In this document: positions 19,880 to 33,386 of the stretch, in pieces
Layout: each line of letters starts with the position of its first letter
How positions within the stretch are numbered: the first letter of the stretch is position 1
NCBI RefSeq assembly: GCF_043290135.1
Contig: NC_134710.1
Coordinates: forward strand, 322,187,017-322,251,016
From: Rhipicephalus microplus
Lineage: Eukaryota; Arthropoda; Arachnida; Ixodida; Ixodidae
DNA: 64,000 bases
Direction: 5' to 3'
Program-made: the position numbers and the translations under genes
The notes under the pieces: generated by a model
Databases searched by the model: none
What the model was told of the DNA's origin: nothing
The model's input: only the letters and a program-made list of their open reading frames with translations

Positions 19880-22330
19880 AGCGGATGCACTGACCTATAG
19901 GCCGCGTACTTCAACACAGGCTGAAAAGGTGGCCATTGACATTGTGGTCTCGCACAGTAGTATTAAATTCGTCATTACGCACTCGTGGAGAGCATTTGGT
20001 AACTACGTAGTGGCGTACATCTCAACCTTAGCATACATCATTGCACAACTGCACAAGGGACGCGGAGCCACTCCCGAAACATGTAAGGAAACCAGGTCAT
20101 CAGGAGCTGCGGGGAAATGAGCCTGCAGACGTGGCTGCCTGAGCGCGCATTTCTGGGTTCCGTCAATTGCACTGGAGACAAATAGGGAGAGTCACCTTCT
20201 CCACTGGTACTGAGAAATTTTGTAAGAATATAAGGAAGGCCATCACCGTTACCCTCCTTCCACAAGGAAGACAGAAAGCAGACTGCAGACCAGTGTCCTG
20301 GAATAAGTCTTAAAGTCACAGGATAGGGCCAGCACTGTGGGGAGGTGGCGGAAAGCTACCACATGGTGAGGGACTGTTAAAACGACACCAGCTTTACTCC
20401 TCACCCTAACCCTACATGAGAGCACTTGTAGGTGACCCTGCTTGGGTGCACCAACATTCAGGCCTAGCAGGCCTTGGTACATACAATCCCTGGTGGCGGC
20501 TTCAACCAATGCAGTCCCGGAATGGAGACTCAACCTAATCTGGAGAGGCCTCTAAGGCGTTCTTACACCTCTCTTTAATGTTTTTTCACCTAATGTTTCA
20601 CCTAATGTTTTTTCATTTAATGTTTTTTCACCTTCCCAAGCGTTGCAGCGTAACTACAATACGTGCAAAACGTTATGTCCTTTTTCTTCAGCACCACTTA
20701 GCATGCAACGAAAAATCGCACTTCATTTCACACACTACTATGTGGTGGTGTTGCTCGAAATTCTAGTGAACTGAAAAAAACTTTATCAGAACGATTACCG
20801 ATGACTCGAAAGTCGTCGCGCCCTGCTGGAATCTTTCGAGACGTGCGTACCACGTACAAAGCTAAGCTTTTCGTAACACTGAGACATCTAGCGTACTCTG
20901 GAATCTACTAGTGATGTGGCCCGCGCGTACTTGGTACAGTTACAGATCATTGCTTGGTGCAGTTTATGTGGGCTTCATAAATCATTGTTGTTTATGCCTG
21001 AAAGAATTTGACGATTCATCAGCCGCTGGTTTAAATCAAGTGCCCCGGTATACTAGCTTTAAGGGCGGAATTTAAACAAAGTTTTTGCACGCGATAGTTG
21101 TAGATTTCGGCCTTTCTTTCCTTTTTTACGCACTTCTTTTTCATTCTGGTTCCCCGAATGTAATGACGCGTGGCTTTGGCTAATTTCTTTATTTTTCGTG
21201 ACGCAACAGCAGCTCCTAAATATCAAAAAAAGACAAAAATCAAATAAAAAATAGAACATCGGGAAGTGAAAAGAAGGGAACGCAAGTAAGAGCGGGATTA
21301 TGAGAAGCCTTTTAAAAATAATTCATGGATGAAATTCGTGTCGATCACCATCAGAGTTTCCTACCAGTATGCCATCTCGTTTTTGAAAACAGTTTCTAAA
21401 AAGATGTGGGGAAAGCTTCCAATAGCCAATGAACTTTTTTGAAAACCCGACATGTGACAGACGATCAAAGACTAATAAAATATTGAAGCTAAACGAGTGA
21501 GACAGGGAGATCGACACTCCACCGGGTCCTGCCACCAACGGCTGTTTAATGTCGAAGGAAGACGCACAGTATTCTTTCTAATTTCGGTAGGCATGCTCGA
21601 TCAGGCAAGGTCACTTCTGCGCAGAGGAAAACTGTAGCAGCTCCTCGGAGCGGCCAAATTGATATTGCGCAGGACATGCCCCGTGGAAACAAGACAGCTC
21701 GGCCATAATCTTCTGTCGTGTCAAATAAAAGCTTTCATTAGGCTGTCTTTTGTAATACTGCTTGTCAGTCAGGCATCTGAAGGCGCCCAGAATAACGAGC
21801 TTGGTGGAAGAAAATTTGGTGCTTTTTAGACGTATACGTCTGTATGACGCCTGTGGTAGGCTACAGATTAATAGAAAGACTGCTTAGCGGAATGTGCACA
21901 ACGCAAGTTGTACCCGTATCTTCCACGTCTTGCTCGTGAGACCCTTATTTGCTCACATGATGATACATTTAAATAAAGTTTTAACAACCGAACTGTTGAA
22001 GCCGCTATTCCTACGCAAATTTAGCGGTTAAAGTCGGGTGGACATGTGTTTCAGGAATTGAGCAAGCTCAGCTTCCGAGCACACCAGGTGCCACGGAAAG
22101 TGATATTACAGGGATATTGGGAAGGGAAGAAGGGTGGAACCTGCGGTGGGAGGGAGTAGAGCATAGTAAAACGAGCATTGCTGAGGCGAAAAGCCGGGAA
22201 GAAAGAGGGTGGTGAGACTTAGGCGAAAACTCTGCTTGGCAAAATGAAAAGGAAGAAAGAAAGGAGCAGAAAAAGAGATGGCCTATGGAGAAGAAAAAAG
22301 CACAACGTATGAAAAATAATATTTCTTGTC
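19880..22330. other. No gene recognised
   Basis: Mixed-composition sequence with short frames only. A short degenerate tandem of AATGTTTTTTCACCT words lies at 20,578-20,632. There is a purine-rich run at 22,100-22,330. I can support no transposon ends or coding potential. Confidence 0.4.
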
Positions 22331-22420
22331 GAGGCGAGATTCAAACCCGGGTACCCATGGGCCAAAGACAATCGCCGCAACGACTCGGCCATCCATGCAC
22401 GGTAGCAGAACAAGCGTTTG
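22331..22420 (-). mobile_element. tRNA-like element (SINE head or tRNA pseudogene)
   Basis: Read on the minus strand it has an A-box-like GGATGGCCGAGTCG and a B-box-like GGGTTTGAATCTC about 45 bp apart, the spacing of a type II (Leu/Ser-like) tRNA. Acceptor-stem pairing is poor and the A box is degraded, so I do not call a tRNA gene. The flanks are simple purine-rich sequence with no clear body. Confidence 0.4.
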
Positions 22421-23830
22421 TGGAATTCACGTGCTTGTGTGGTAAGTAGCAAGAAAATGTGAAAAAGATAGATAAATATAGTACACAGAAAAAAGAGAAA
22501 CAGAGAGAGACAAACTGAAAAAGAAAGAAAAGAAAAGAGCGTAGAATAGTCATGCATACCGCAATATAGCAAAGGGGCTGGAAATGAAAGAGTGAGGAGG
22601 AAGGAAATGAAGAGGACAGGGCAACCAGCTTTGCTGTTTTCAAGGTCTCTGCAACACTATGACGTTGCTGCCCCAATCGTCTTTCCACAATAGAATAGAG
22701 TTTCGGGATTTTCTTCGCGATGACACTGACACCTTACTGCTAAGAGCTTCTTCAGTTGCATTTAAAAATAATCTGAGTGTTTTGCAAACTGATTCAACTT
22801 TATCATAGTTAATTTTCGTATGTTTTACCAGCGGTATATTTGTGGAATTTAGTTTTCTTGATTAACATTATAAATAACGGTCCCACTCATGCATGGCATG
22901 CAAAGCTGTAGGAATCACTGTTGCTATTATTTAATACGTATCCCCAGTCCTGACTACTATTGCTTTGCTACTTTTACAAATGTGTATGTGTCCTTTATAC
23001 TCGAATTGTGCTATACAAAACGCTGATTTTGATTTATGGTTAGTAATAGTTGAAATAAGCTCTACTCAAGTTTGGTTTCGTAATATTCACAAAACTGTGC
23101 CTAGAAGAGATTTGATCATGAGCCCTTTATTCTAGAAAAAAAATCTTGGAACATGTTCTCCAATTACATCAGCCCAGAAATCTACTCGAGCCTTTTCGCA
23201 GTTTCTGAACGCAGCCTCACTGAGCGACCACCTGTGATTCCCTGATATATGCGTGTGGCTTGCAATGTGTCTGTCCTTCTCTCTCTGTCTCTTTTTTTTT
23301 ACTTCCTCATTCCGCTTTTCCCATTATTAGCAAATTAGTGATCGTTTGCAAGACATTATGCACGAAAAGGCAACTGTACAAGCAATTCCCAATCTTGGCT
23401 GGTCAACGTGACTACATACTTTATCAAATGCTTCAAATGACACTTCATGTTGGTATACAGGGCGCTCAGCGGACTTCCGCACCCGTAAATCTTGCATTGC
23501 TTTACAACGCGCTTGTGTGGTGTATACTGGTGGTTGTCTGAACACATTTACGATCGTTTAAAAAAGCCATAGGCTTGAATGTCAACGACATTTTTTTTTA
23601 TCCTCGACCACCTCGTCGCTATCACTTTTACGAGCCCTGCACTTTGGCATGCAAGGCACATCTGCGTGTCTTGACATCCATCTCGCCCTCCTGCATACGG
23701 CGCAGCGTCGCGTGCACGTGGCATAGACTGTCAGCGATTTGCTTGCGGGGCCGTTTCATGCGATGTTTCGCAATATGCCTGCTGAACACGTGATGCATTA
23801 CTGCCCTGGAGGTGCATCTCGAACGATGGA
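22421..23830. other. No gene recognised
   Basis: Purine-rich to about 22,620, then ordinary A+T-rich sequence. Short frames lack domains. No repeats or RNA genes seen. Confidence 0.4.
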
Positions 23831-23832
23831 AG

Positions 23833-24079
23833 ATAGATAAATAGATACGTGGGGTTTAACGTCCCGAAACCACCGTATGATTATGACAGACGCCGTAGTG
23901 GAAGACAGCAAAGATTTTGACCACCTTAGGTTTTTTAACGTGCACCCAAATCTGAGCACACAGGCCTAGAACGTTTCCTCCTCCATTGGGAATGCAGCCG
24001 CCACAGCCAGGATTCGATCCCGCGACCTGCGGGTCAGCAGCCGAGTACCTTAGCCACTAGACCACCGTGGCGGGGCACG
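23833..24079 (-). mobile_element. Ruka-like SINE, full-length
   Basis: The reverse complement holds the whole element: head with B box (GGATTCGATCCCGCG as written on the plus strand) and A box (CCTTAGCCACTAGACCACC), then the body (GCACCCAAATCTGAGCACAC) and a tail ending GTGGGGTTTAACG. The tail carries ATAGATAAATAGATA. Flanks CGAACGATGGAAG (23,820-23,832) and CGAACGACGAAAG (24,080-24,092) are an imperfect 13-bp target duplication, so the insertion is moderately old. Confidence 0.9.
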
Positions 24080-24092
24080 CGAACGACGAAAG

Positions 24093-27000
24093 TACTACGA
24101 TAGAAAAGGTAGAGTTGAAAATTGAGAGCAAATAGGAAAAAAAAAGCAAAAAGGAAATCTTGACACCATAGATATCTACGGGATTATTCACGCATGTCTG
24201 TGATTGTAAACTGAATGTGCAAGACACTTCATGCCCATCATGACATGACCACAAATCATAGAAAGTTAACGTGGCATTAAGTAACAAGAACAACAACAAC
24301 GTAAGGCCTTCTTTTAAGTATTGCTGATCATTGAGGACACAAAATTATTCGATTTCAGGTTTAACGGGGAAAACAGCGAAATAAGTAAGGGACAAAAGAA
24401 GGCATAGAGCCCTGTACGAGCTCTAGCATACAAGTGACTTTTTATTGCATCAACCACGCTTGACATCTGTGCACAGCACCATGCCACATTTCGACACACC
24501 CCAAAAAGCCTAGTCAAAACACTGCGAAGTGTTATCGTACAACATTTGCACGTGTTCTTTAACAACTCTGTGCCCCAGCAACTATTTTAGGCACCACGAG
24601 CGAGCTCAAAAAATAAAGGAGGGGGGAGGAGGTGAGGAAGAGACACAAAAAGAGTTTAGTAGTAAATATTTCACTTTTAAGAAAATACATTGGTATTAGG
24701 GGACTTCCCATCTACTGCAAATAGATGATACTAAAATATAATAAACAAAACCACGGTAAAACAAACCTACTACATGAGTCGTTTGAATCATTTGACCGCA
24801 GCGTGATTAGGTAGAATGGGTGGTTCAGTGACAATATTTTCTTCAGCCATTTTAATGAAGAAAGTTTCCAACAATCCCAACAGTTTTTTTCACTAAAGAA
24901 TCTGGACAAAATTCTGTCAGCAAGCCACCTGTTTCACTCCATGACGTTGAGATCGGATAACACAAAGAGCTCGCATAGTGCTTTTCTTTAACCATAGTGT
25001 ACTTCATGCATCAGTATGTTGTTTAGGTTCACTGTAAACGAGGGGTTGCATTTAGGGGCGAAGCACCTTATAGGGTCTCTTCTTGGCGTCTAATGCCGCC
25101 ACGGTGTGTCGTGTTTTATGCTACGCGGGTATGCACCAAAGAAATGGGAAAACCCGCAACTCACCACTGATCCACTGAAAGCGAAGAAGACGACAGTTAT
25201 CCCAAAAAATAGCCGATCATGTTAGTGGAGCGGGAACATGCTTCCCTACATGCCGCAAGGAACTAAAGAACCGGGTATGCAGGAATAATGAAGAAGAAGA
25301 AGCAAGATGAAGAGAAGCACCTTGGGGTAAGGTGCATTCCGACGCTGTTTGCGACGATGTTGCAGTGGAGCGGTAACACAGGCCTTCGCATGCCCGGTTG
25401 CAGGCTTGGAATCGCTTGTGTGCCATCAAAGAAAGCTTTCAAAAAAAAAAAAATATTGCATGCTTTGTCGTCCTCCCCCGTCCTCCCACCGCCCCCATGT
25501 TTTTTTCTTTGAAAACGGGTTGTTGGTTGTTTATCTTCCGGCTGAAGGCTAATATTTGTAAAGCTTATTTCGTACTCATTTCCCACCTTTTAGTTGTTTT
25601 TTTTTGCTTGAGCATGGTTATGGTACTCTAAAAGTCGTACGTACGTGGTGTCATTAAACAATACGGCCAAAATGATGTGATAAAATGTGGTTTGTGTTTT
25701 CAAAGGCTGTTTCTTTTGTACAGAAACGTGAGAATGTGCTGTGCCCTCATTATAAAAAGGTGCTGTTGCTGCAAGGCGCAGCACTAGAGCCTGTGTCGTT
25801 CCTATATGGTCTCTCGTGAGCCTGCAGTATAAGTAATAAATGTTTCTGCTTTTTGTACGTCAAGTGATTCTTGTGCTTCTCAGCGAGACTATGGGAACTA
25901 ATCTTCCGCTGCTAATCTTCCACCAGTGAACGGGTGGCGCTGCATAGGACGTGTTTTGCTGGAGGGTCTGCGCACGTGTGACCCAGAGGGGGAGCTTGTC
26001 AATTACGCCTTCATAGTCTTTCAATTATGCTCTAAGTGTGTTCTCGTCTCTTGATTATATGTGCGCGTACGTGAGTGCGTGGTTCGGCTGTATGTTGACG
26101 CCAAGGTGACGGTAGCAATTACTATTCCTATCTCTCAGCATCAGTTAGTGGCGACATAAACGTCTCTGAACGGAAATTGTACAGCATGTGCATGGCTATC
26201 GAGATTATGAGGCATTAGAGCACACTAAATAATTTTGCTGGACTGATTAGTTTGAAGCGCATATATAAAATTGAATTAAAAAAATAAATTGCAGTAAGAC
26301 ATGTAGCAGCTGAGCAGTATATGATGACAACATATAGTCTCCTATGGAGCAATTTTCGTTGATTTAGCCGTAGTGAATGTAACTGCAAAGAAATCTTGTT
26401 CAATTTACCTTCATTTTAATAAAAAAAATGTGTAAACCGAAATGCATGAAACTTGACCCACTTCATCAGTTAAATGTTCAGAGAGTTACTAGCAAAGCCA
26501 GTGTGTCAGATAAAACAAGTACTGAGTCTACGCATAGGCAGCAACCTTTTGCTGAGAGCATTTAATATCATTTTCGTGGATAATATAAAAATCAGGAAAA
26601 TGAAGTTCACTTCCACGGCAAGATTGTTATTTATTCTTCGATTTAGCAGCCGCTAAAAATGATATTCAGTGAGCGATATCCAAGTTGGGGAAAAGAAGGT
26701 GGAGTCCACGGAACAAGGATACAAGTTGCAGACTCATAGCCACAGCCTGCGAGCCCCGACACTCCGTATGCGTTTTCTTGCGCTATTAAAATGTCTTCAA
26801 GCGTTCACCGTTATTATATAAGCAAGGCGCAGGTCGACTCATCTGTACCAGCTGGTGGAGGATGGGCGAGCGCTGTTCTCAGCCTACCATACGAGGAAAA
26901 TCCAGGCAGGTCACATATAGGAGTGCGCCAACACGGCTTATATAGGGAGCAGCCGCGCGGCTTACGGGCACCAGATACGTCCACAGGACAAAATGAGCTG

Positions 27001-27820
27001 TTTTAGAAATTCCTCTCATTTCATAAAAATTATGGCACTTACAAACGGGGCCTGGAATAGTTTGAGGGATATTCTGAAAATATCGGAAACATTGTGAACC
27101 GTGGCTCGTGTCGGGTTCAACTCAATAGTTCAAGCTCACCCTGTTGGCATCACTTTCAAGGTATATGTAAACAGGTAGCGTAACTTCCATAGAAGCCCAT
27201 ATATCGCGAAGTCGGCGGCTCGTCGCCACCGTCGCCATCTACGTATTGTGTGGGCAACTAACAGCGAGCAAAAAAAATGAAATAAAGTATGATGCACAAT
27301 GCGAAGTGGTAGCGACTTGGTGTACTTGCCTATACTGGCACGAAAGTAAAAATTTTCTTAATTGCCCACCTTTTGCATGCTTTTGATAACTATGGTATTT
27401 TCTTCCGTCTTTATGGCCAGCCATTTGTGTGTGAGACAGGAAAAGAAGACGAGCAAGAAGTATTGGGGAAGCAAGCTTGTTTTATTAGCCGTGCACTTGC
27501 AATGTACACCAATATTGTTTGGAGAATAAGAAATCGATACAACGGCTCACAAGCAAAATTTTTCAAAAAGAGAGATACGTTGACCCATTGAGAAAAACTA
27601 CTTGAGGGAGGCTGCAGCCTTGATACTATCACTTTAGCAACCTTAGCGAGCAGCGTTTCTTCGCTTAGCGTGCAGCATTCCGCGTCACTAAGGATGCCGG
27701 CTATGCTGTGCCAACGAGAGTAGCCTGCAGTCACAAGAGCGATTATCTACACATTCTTCAAGCCAGTTCGGCTTCTATAAAGTGTCATGCCTGTAATTAC
27801 CCATAAGCAAATAAATACCA
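24093..27820. other. Long stretch without recognisable genes
   Basis: About 3.7 kb with no domain-bearing frame. Position 25,051-25,070 contains the dispersed motif TTTAGGGGCGAAGCACCTTA, found also near 42.5 and 56.9 kb. Short frames at 25,263-25,631 come from homopolymer-rich sequence. No RNA gene or terminal repeats seen. Confidence 0.45.
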
Positions 27821-27821
27821 T

Positions 27822-28330
27822 ACCAATATTTATTTTATTTATTTGTTTATTTACTTACTTATTTATTAATTTCTTGTTACTGCCGGCTTTTCATAAAGGT
27901 CTAAGGTAGGAGTTGGGCAAAAATCATCAACACAACACAAGCTCGAGAAAAGAAAATAGATAAAAAAGTAAGTACAGTAAGTAATATACTGCCAAACATG
28001 GACATTGACAAATATGAAACAACAGCAAAATGAAATAAATTATAAGGCAGTAAGCACTCAAAACACCAAAGCCACCTAAAGCAGAAATCTCCACACAGCA
28101 TAAAACTCATACAAGCACTGATCTCATACTCACAGAGCACAAAAAAACAGGTTTCAGCCTCCATTCGAACATCGCAAAGCAAGCAAACACATGACGTCAC
28201 AGGGTGTCACATGACTCTTCAATTGCAGCGGTGCCTACGATCTCTTATCGCATGCAGAAAAGAATAAATGTTGTGGCGTTTTACTGCTTCAGAAGGTATA
28301 GCTTCCATCCGATGACTGTCCGAAGAGAAA
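27822..28330 (-). mobile_element. Possible 5'-truncated CR1-like LINE tail
   Basis: The plus-strand left end is a TTTATTTATTT run (27,823-27,870), the same kind of tail as the intact LINE. It is followed by ACTGCCGGCTTTTCATAAAGGTC-type sequence that resembles a LINE 3' UTR. Near 28,250-28,310 there may be a decayed ORF2 end. No RT motif remains, so the call rests on the tail and position. Confidence 0.35.
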
Positions 28331-28427
28331 AAGAGTACAGCAAAATGTTCGTTCTGCACTGAAGCTCGGCCACTTTTTTTGTGTGAAAAGATATACTACT
28401 ACCACTATTACTACTATACTGCAACTA

Positions 28428-28428
<1 letters not shown>

Positions 28429-28480
<52 letters not shown>

Positions 28481-28481
28481 T
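28429..28481 (+). repeat. (AAT)n microsatellite, SINE tail
   Basis: An uninterrupted run of AAT units directly abuts a truncated SINE body on the minus strand, at the place where the SINE's 3' tail should be. It is best read as an expanded SINE tail. Confidence 0.8.
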
Positions 28482-28605
28482 GGCGGTTTACGTTCCAAAA
28501 GCACGATATGATTGCGAGACACTGTAGTGAAGGGCTCCGGAAATTCCGACCATGTTGTAGTCTGTAAGATGCACTGACATCGTGCACTACACGGCAATAT
28601 ACGGA
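28482..28605 (-). mobile_element. Truncated SINE of a Ruka-related subfamily
   Basis: The body blocks TTTACGTTCCAAAAGCACGATATG and AGGGCTCCGGAAATTCCGACCA match the 3' half of the SINE. They are followed by TGCACTGACATCGTGCACTACACGG, where the main family has GCACCCAAATCTGAG. This marks a different subfamily. The tRNA-like head is missing. Confidence 0.65.
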
Positions 28606-28899
28606 AGATACGCTTGAAACCACCGCGAAAAAGTGGGCGACACCACGATCCACCGAACCAAACACTGGTCCACGAAGCAGAATGTCTGCAGACGCCCCCC
28701 ATTTTCGGCAATCGACCAAAATAATGATGCAATCAACTATTTTGACAAGTGTTAGTTAAACAGTCAAGTTTGTTAAATTTAGATATCTAAGAGTACGAGC
28801 ATTGGAAAAATAGGGGTTAAAAATTTAGTTTTCTTTATCTGGCCCGTCATCTCCTAGCCGCGCTTCAATCGCATGACGGGTGTTGATGTCTGTGGTAGT

Positions 28900-29460
<561 letters not shown>

Positions 29461-29930
29461 ATCAAAAGCCTAGCCTCGCTGAAACAGTGCATCAAAGAAA
29501 CGATCGTCCGCGTGCCTGTTAGTCCACGCTTTTGAAACCATCCTGGAATAGCTACTGCAAGTACAGTTGCTAAGTGCCCACTGCGGCATTATTTTTCACT
29601 GAGCGAGTTGGTACGCACTACCGAGTCCGTAAGGCGACACGCGAACCTGCGCGGCCGCACGCGCTGTTGATGCCGTTGCTGAGATGATAAGCAGCTAAAT
29701 ATGCCAGTGTGCTACACAATCAGTGAGCCTTTGAACCATCTACTTATTGCACAATTCACATATTGCACAATTCACATATTGCACAATTCACAAGTACGTG
29801 CCTAAGCAGTGTTGGTTTGCATGGCGTTTGCAGTTGTTAGACTTAGTTCTGGATTTTCAAGCAGAAATTTATGGTACTTTATGAAGCATGACGAAGTATA
29901 CGACAAAAATGGAACTGCATCTGCATGTTT
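29461..29930. other. No gene; three-unit 16-bp tandem repeat inside
   Basis: It contains three perfect tandem copies of TATTGCACAATTCACA at 29,745-29,792. The rest shows no gene or element end. Confidence 0.6.
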
Positions 29931-29934
29931 CACT

Positions 29935-30556
29935 GCAAATGTCGTCGAAAGATGGTAGCCTTGCGTCTGGAGAGAGTGAACGGAACGTTTATTTTATGCG
30001 TGATAAAATCGGTGAATTGTATGCAGAGGCACTGCGTTAGAGTGCAGCGAAGGCAGACGAGCGCATCGAGGCACGTTAGACACGAGCGGTATCTGGCAGT
30101 TATCTTCGAAAACGAAGGAAGGCGTGTGCGCTCTTGGAGGCGATAAGGTGTAGAGCGCAAAGCGACGGCCAGGTGCCACATACTGTGTCGTCTTAGCAAA
30201 GCGTTGGAAACGTTTGCCTTTTTGAGCATCGCATTGCATTGTCAGCGCAGCGGGATAAACGCTACGTTCCTTAGAATTACTTATGTATGCCTTAGTATAA
30301 AGAGACACATACAAAATATTGAGGTGTTGTTATTATACCTTAGATATGTGGGATAATTGCTTTTTAATTGACAATCGCACAAATACAACCGCTGAAATTG
30401 GAACAATATTGGTGGGCGCTGCGAATGGGGATGGCTATTTGAGGTATTGTTTGGTGTTGTTTGGCTTATCATTACGACGGACAAACGGACAAATGTACAG
30501 ACAGATAGATTGAAATTTTTGTGTCGAAGCACCCCAAGAAAGACTATCGTCTTTAA
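29935..30556 (+). repeat. Dispersed repeat B, copy 2
   Basis: Full-length match to 19,220-19,873 with many substitutions and small indels, same orientation. Both copies end in CTATCGTCTTTA. Both lie near a (TATC)n-bearing repeat D, which suggests that B and D belong to one larger dispersed unit. Confidence 0.8.
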
Positions 30557-32576
30557 AAGATGCGTAGGCGCAAGTAATGAATTCAATATACCAGGCGTGG
30601 ACCCACTATGAAGCACGGAGATGAAAGTGAGCTGAAGACACAAAACGAGTTAGGGAAAAAATTCGCGCTTTATCTCGCTCAAAAGGACAATGCGCCCCTA
30701 CAAAAAAGGTCTCAGCTACAAGCTTGGAAAATTTCAGGCATATTGAGTTCTTCTTTGTTACATGAACACTCGGGTCAAGTATTTGCCATTTTATTCAAAT
30801 TGGGATTTTTTTGCATCCTGTAGTTACGCTGGCAATGATAGCTTTCTTTCTAACATATGTTTTAACGTGAATTTTTTCCTGCTGCTTCTGTATGGGTGGA
30901 AATGTCTATTCCAGCAGAATTTTTTAAAACAAGTGGCAATCTTCGTACTATAGCTTACTGCGCGCAAAACAAACCTGTCAAATATTAACTGTTTTCATTT
31001 TTGTGATAACACACTCACAATTAAAAAAATGGTAATCGTAGAATTTAAATGTGCAAGATGTTGTCCTGACTGCGTAGCTGCCATGTCCCGTCTGAGTAGG
31101 AGCAGAAGTTTTTTTTTAATGACTGTTAGCGGAACGTATATACCTGGGCACATTTTGATTTTTATCGAGATATTTTTTGCATTTTAAGTGTTTCATCATC
31201 TTCAATTTATGATTTACTTCAGCTCTACAATGTAAAACCATTGAAGTAAAACTGTACCCCTTTTTCCCGAAGATGATGACCGAACCTAAACCGCATATGT
31301 AGTCTCAGAAAACAGCACTTGCACTATAAATCATTTTTCTGCTTTGACATATATAATATTTATGCGAAAGTGGCAAGTGTTCATGCATGAGCATTCAAGG
31401 CCAACATGCTTATTCAGGAATTCGACCACCAGAAAAGAATACTAGTGGTTAGAAGTAAATAAGAGCGAATTTTCTTTTTATAACAGACCTAATAAATGGT
31501 GCTCTAGTCTTTCAGGGACAACTTGCTGACCACTACAAATGGCAGAGTTAACGGGACAGCTTTATTTCCAAGCTATCTTCAGATAGCATTCCTAGCTACC
31601 TAACGCACTCGTTCGCAGCCGCAATAAACAGGTGCTCGACAAAGAGCATTACATAACACACCTATTGCAAATATCTTGCAGGCCGATAGACGCCCATCGC
31701 TGCGAAGTAAAAATAGCTCTGAGAACCTGGCATCTAATCTACGAGAAGAAAAAAACTTTGTGTAAATCTCCGGAAATAATTGAATAAGATGTAACGAGTA
31801 CCGCGACATTTTATGTTATCGAGAAATGTTACCGCAAGTACACTTCCCGTTATACAATTATGAATTGGTAATGCGTACGTTACTAAATTACGAAAAACGT
31901 TACTGGTACCAGTGAGACGTTACCAGCAACACTGCTCTGAACGTTAGCGCAGATGGCCAACATCATTTCAGATATCTTACCTTCCTTTCAAGCGGGTTCT
32001 CCGCAGGAAACTGGATCAATTGTACGTTTTCTCCCATGGCTTGTTGACCTTCAAGTGGACAGCAGCGCCCTCCGGCAAGGCAGAAAAGCGGCAACTCTGG
32101 CCACTAGGCGGAAAAACTTACATACTATGTTTCGTGGAATTGGTTCCACGTAATTCAACACTCTCCAATTCAGCTCGACCAATTCAGCTTGTCAGAAAAA
32201 CCGTCTTGCGTGTACTGATGCCTCTGTGTACGCATAGTGAATGTAGCAACCAGCTGCTAAGACGGTTCAGTGGACTGCCACCACTGGAGCATTGAAATGC
32301 CGTCGACGGTGTTTTGCAATGACTGTTTGCATGACTACTATCACAATCGTAGTGCTTCTCCACGGCGTTCTCCTACGGCGTTCTCCCACGACGTGTATGA
32401 CACACTATTGTCATGGGGTCGTGACGGCAACGAAGGCAAAGACAGTAGATCGAAGAAGAAACCGTTTATTTGGGCCGAACTTGTGGCCAGTCAACGAAAA
32501 GTCAGAATTGAGGGATACGCACTAGTACCCATATGGTTTTACAAAAGAAATACAGGGGACTGTGGTGTTACGATCT
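30557..32576. other. No gene recognised
   Basis: A+T-rich sequence; short frames at 32,020-32,596 have no domains. Small local duplication of CGGCGTTCTCC at 32,360-32,385. Nothing else seen. Confidence 0.4.
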
Positions 32577-32960
32577 TTCAGCGACCATGGGAATAACGGG
32601 TATGACATGAATCTGCCTATTGATCATGCTTGCAAGCAGCGAACGCGCTTGTGGATTTGTTTATTGTTGTGCTTTGGTTTTGTTTGTATGAAAAAAACAA
32701 ACTGTTTTGTTACTTCGTGATCCAATTTGTAGTGGTAAGCCTAAAAAATTAAGGTGGTGAAGCGTAACTGCTGAACGTTTGCCAATTGCTAATTTGTAAC
32801 AGAGTAGCTTCAAGTCTTGCGAAGCCAGAACGAACGTATAAGTACGAACACTGGGCAAATTCATGTCATACCTATAATTCTCATGCTCGCTGAAGTACTG
32901 TTCGTTGCAGCTACCACAGACACTAGCGCCAGAGTTCCCTCTAGTGTAGATATAACAAAG
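32577..32960 (+). repeat. TIR-bearing repeat C, copy 1
   Basis: Inverted arms TTTCAGCGACCATGGGAATA (32,577 onward) and its imperfect complement at 32,851-32,893 (TTCATGTCATACCTATAATTC) enclose about 230 bp including AAGCCTAAAAAATTAAGGTGG. Homology with the 56.5-kb copy continues about 70 bp past the right arm through ACACTAGCGCCAGAGTT. It is non-coding, and the size and arms suit a MITE-like element. Confidence 0.7.
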
Positions 32961-33126
32961 TCTATGCTGCTAACGATAATGGCAAACTGAGCGTCGGCCG
33001 TCGATCAACTGACCAAGGGTGAAGCACGTCGTCAATTATAGACGCTTTTCTGCAACGGCAAACAGGTGCTGCCACGTTTGAACACGGGATCTAACGGCCT
33101 TATCTTTTCCACTTCTTCACCGTCGC

Positions 33127-33372
33127 GCCCCGCCGCGGTGGTCTAGTGGCTAACGTACTCGGCTGCTGACCCGGAGGTCGTGGGTACAAATCCTCGCTGC
33201 GGCGGCTGCATTTCCGATGGAGGCGGAAATGTTGTAGGCCCGTGTGCTCAGATTTGGGTGCACGTTAAAGAACCCCAGGTGGTCAAAATTTCAGGAGTCC
33301 TCTACTACGGCGTCTCTCATAATCATATGGTGGTTTTGGGACGTTAAACCCCACAAATCAATCAATCAATCA
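33127..33372 (+). mobile_element. Ruka-like SINE, full-length, with target duplication
   Basis: Head GCCCCGCCGCGGTGGTCTAG with A box, B box degraded to GGGTACAAATCCTCG, complete body, tail AATCAATCAATC. Flanked by TTCTTCACCGTCGC (33,113-33,126) and TTCTTTACCGTCGC (33,373-33,386), a 14-bp duplication with one mismatch. This copy insertion is relatively recent. Confidence 0.93.
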
Positions 33373-33386
33373 TTCTTTACCGTCGC

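Noticed and set aside
22331..22420. Leu/Ser-type tRNA gene on the minus strand
   Set aside because: Degraded A box and poor stems; better explained as a SINE head or pseudogene.
28379..28567. Poly-Asn frame and the opposite poly-Ile/Leu frame
   Set aside because: Translation of an (AAT)n SINE tail.
33127..33210. tRNA gene in the SINE head
   Set aside because: A and B boxes are present, but the same head recurs at five loci joined to the same body and flanked by target duplications, so it is a SINE and not a tRNA gene.
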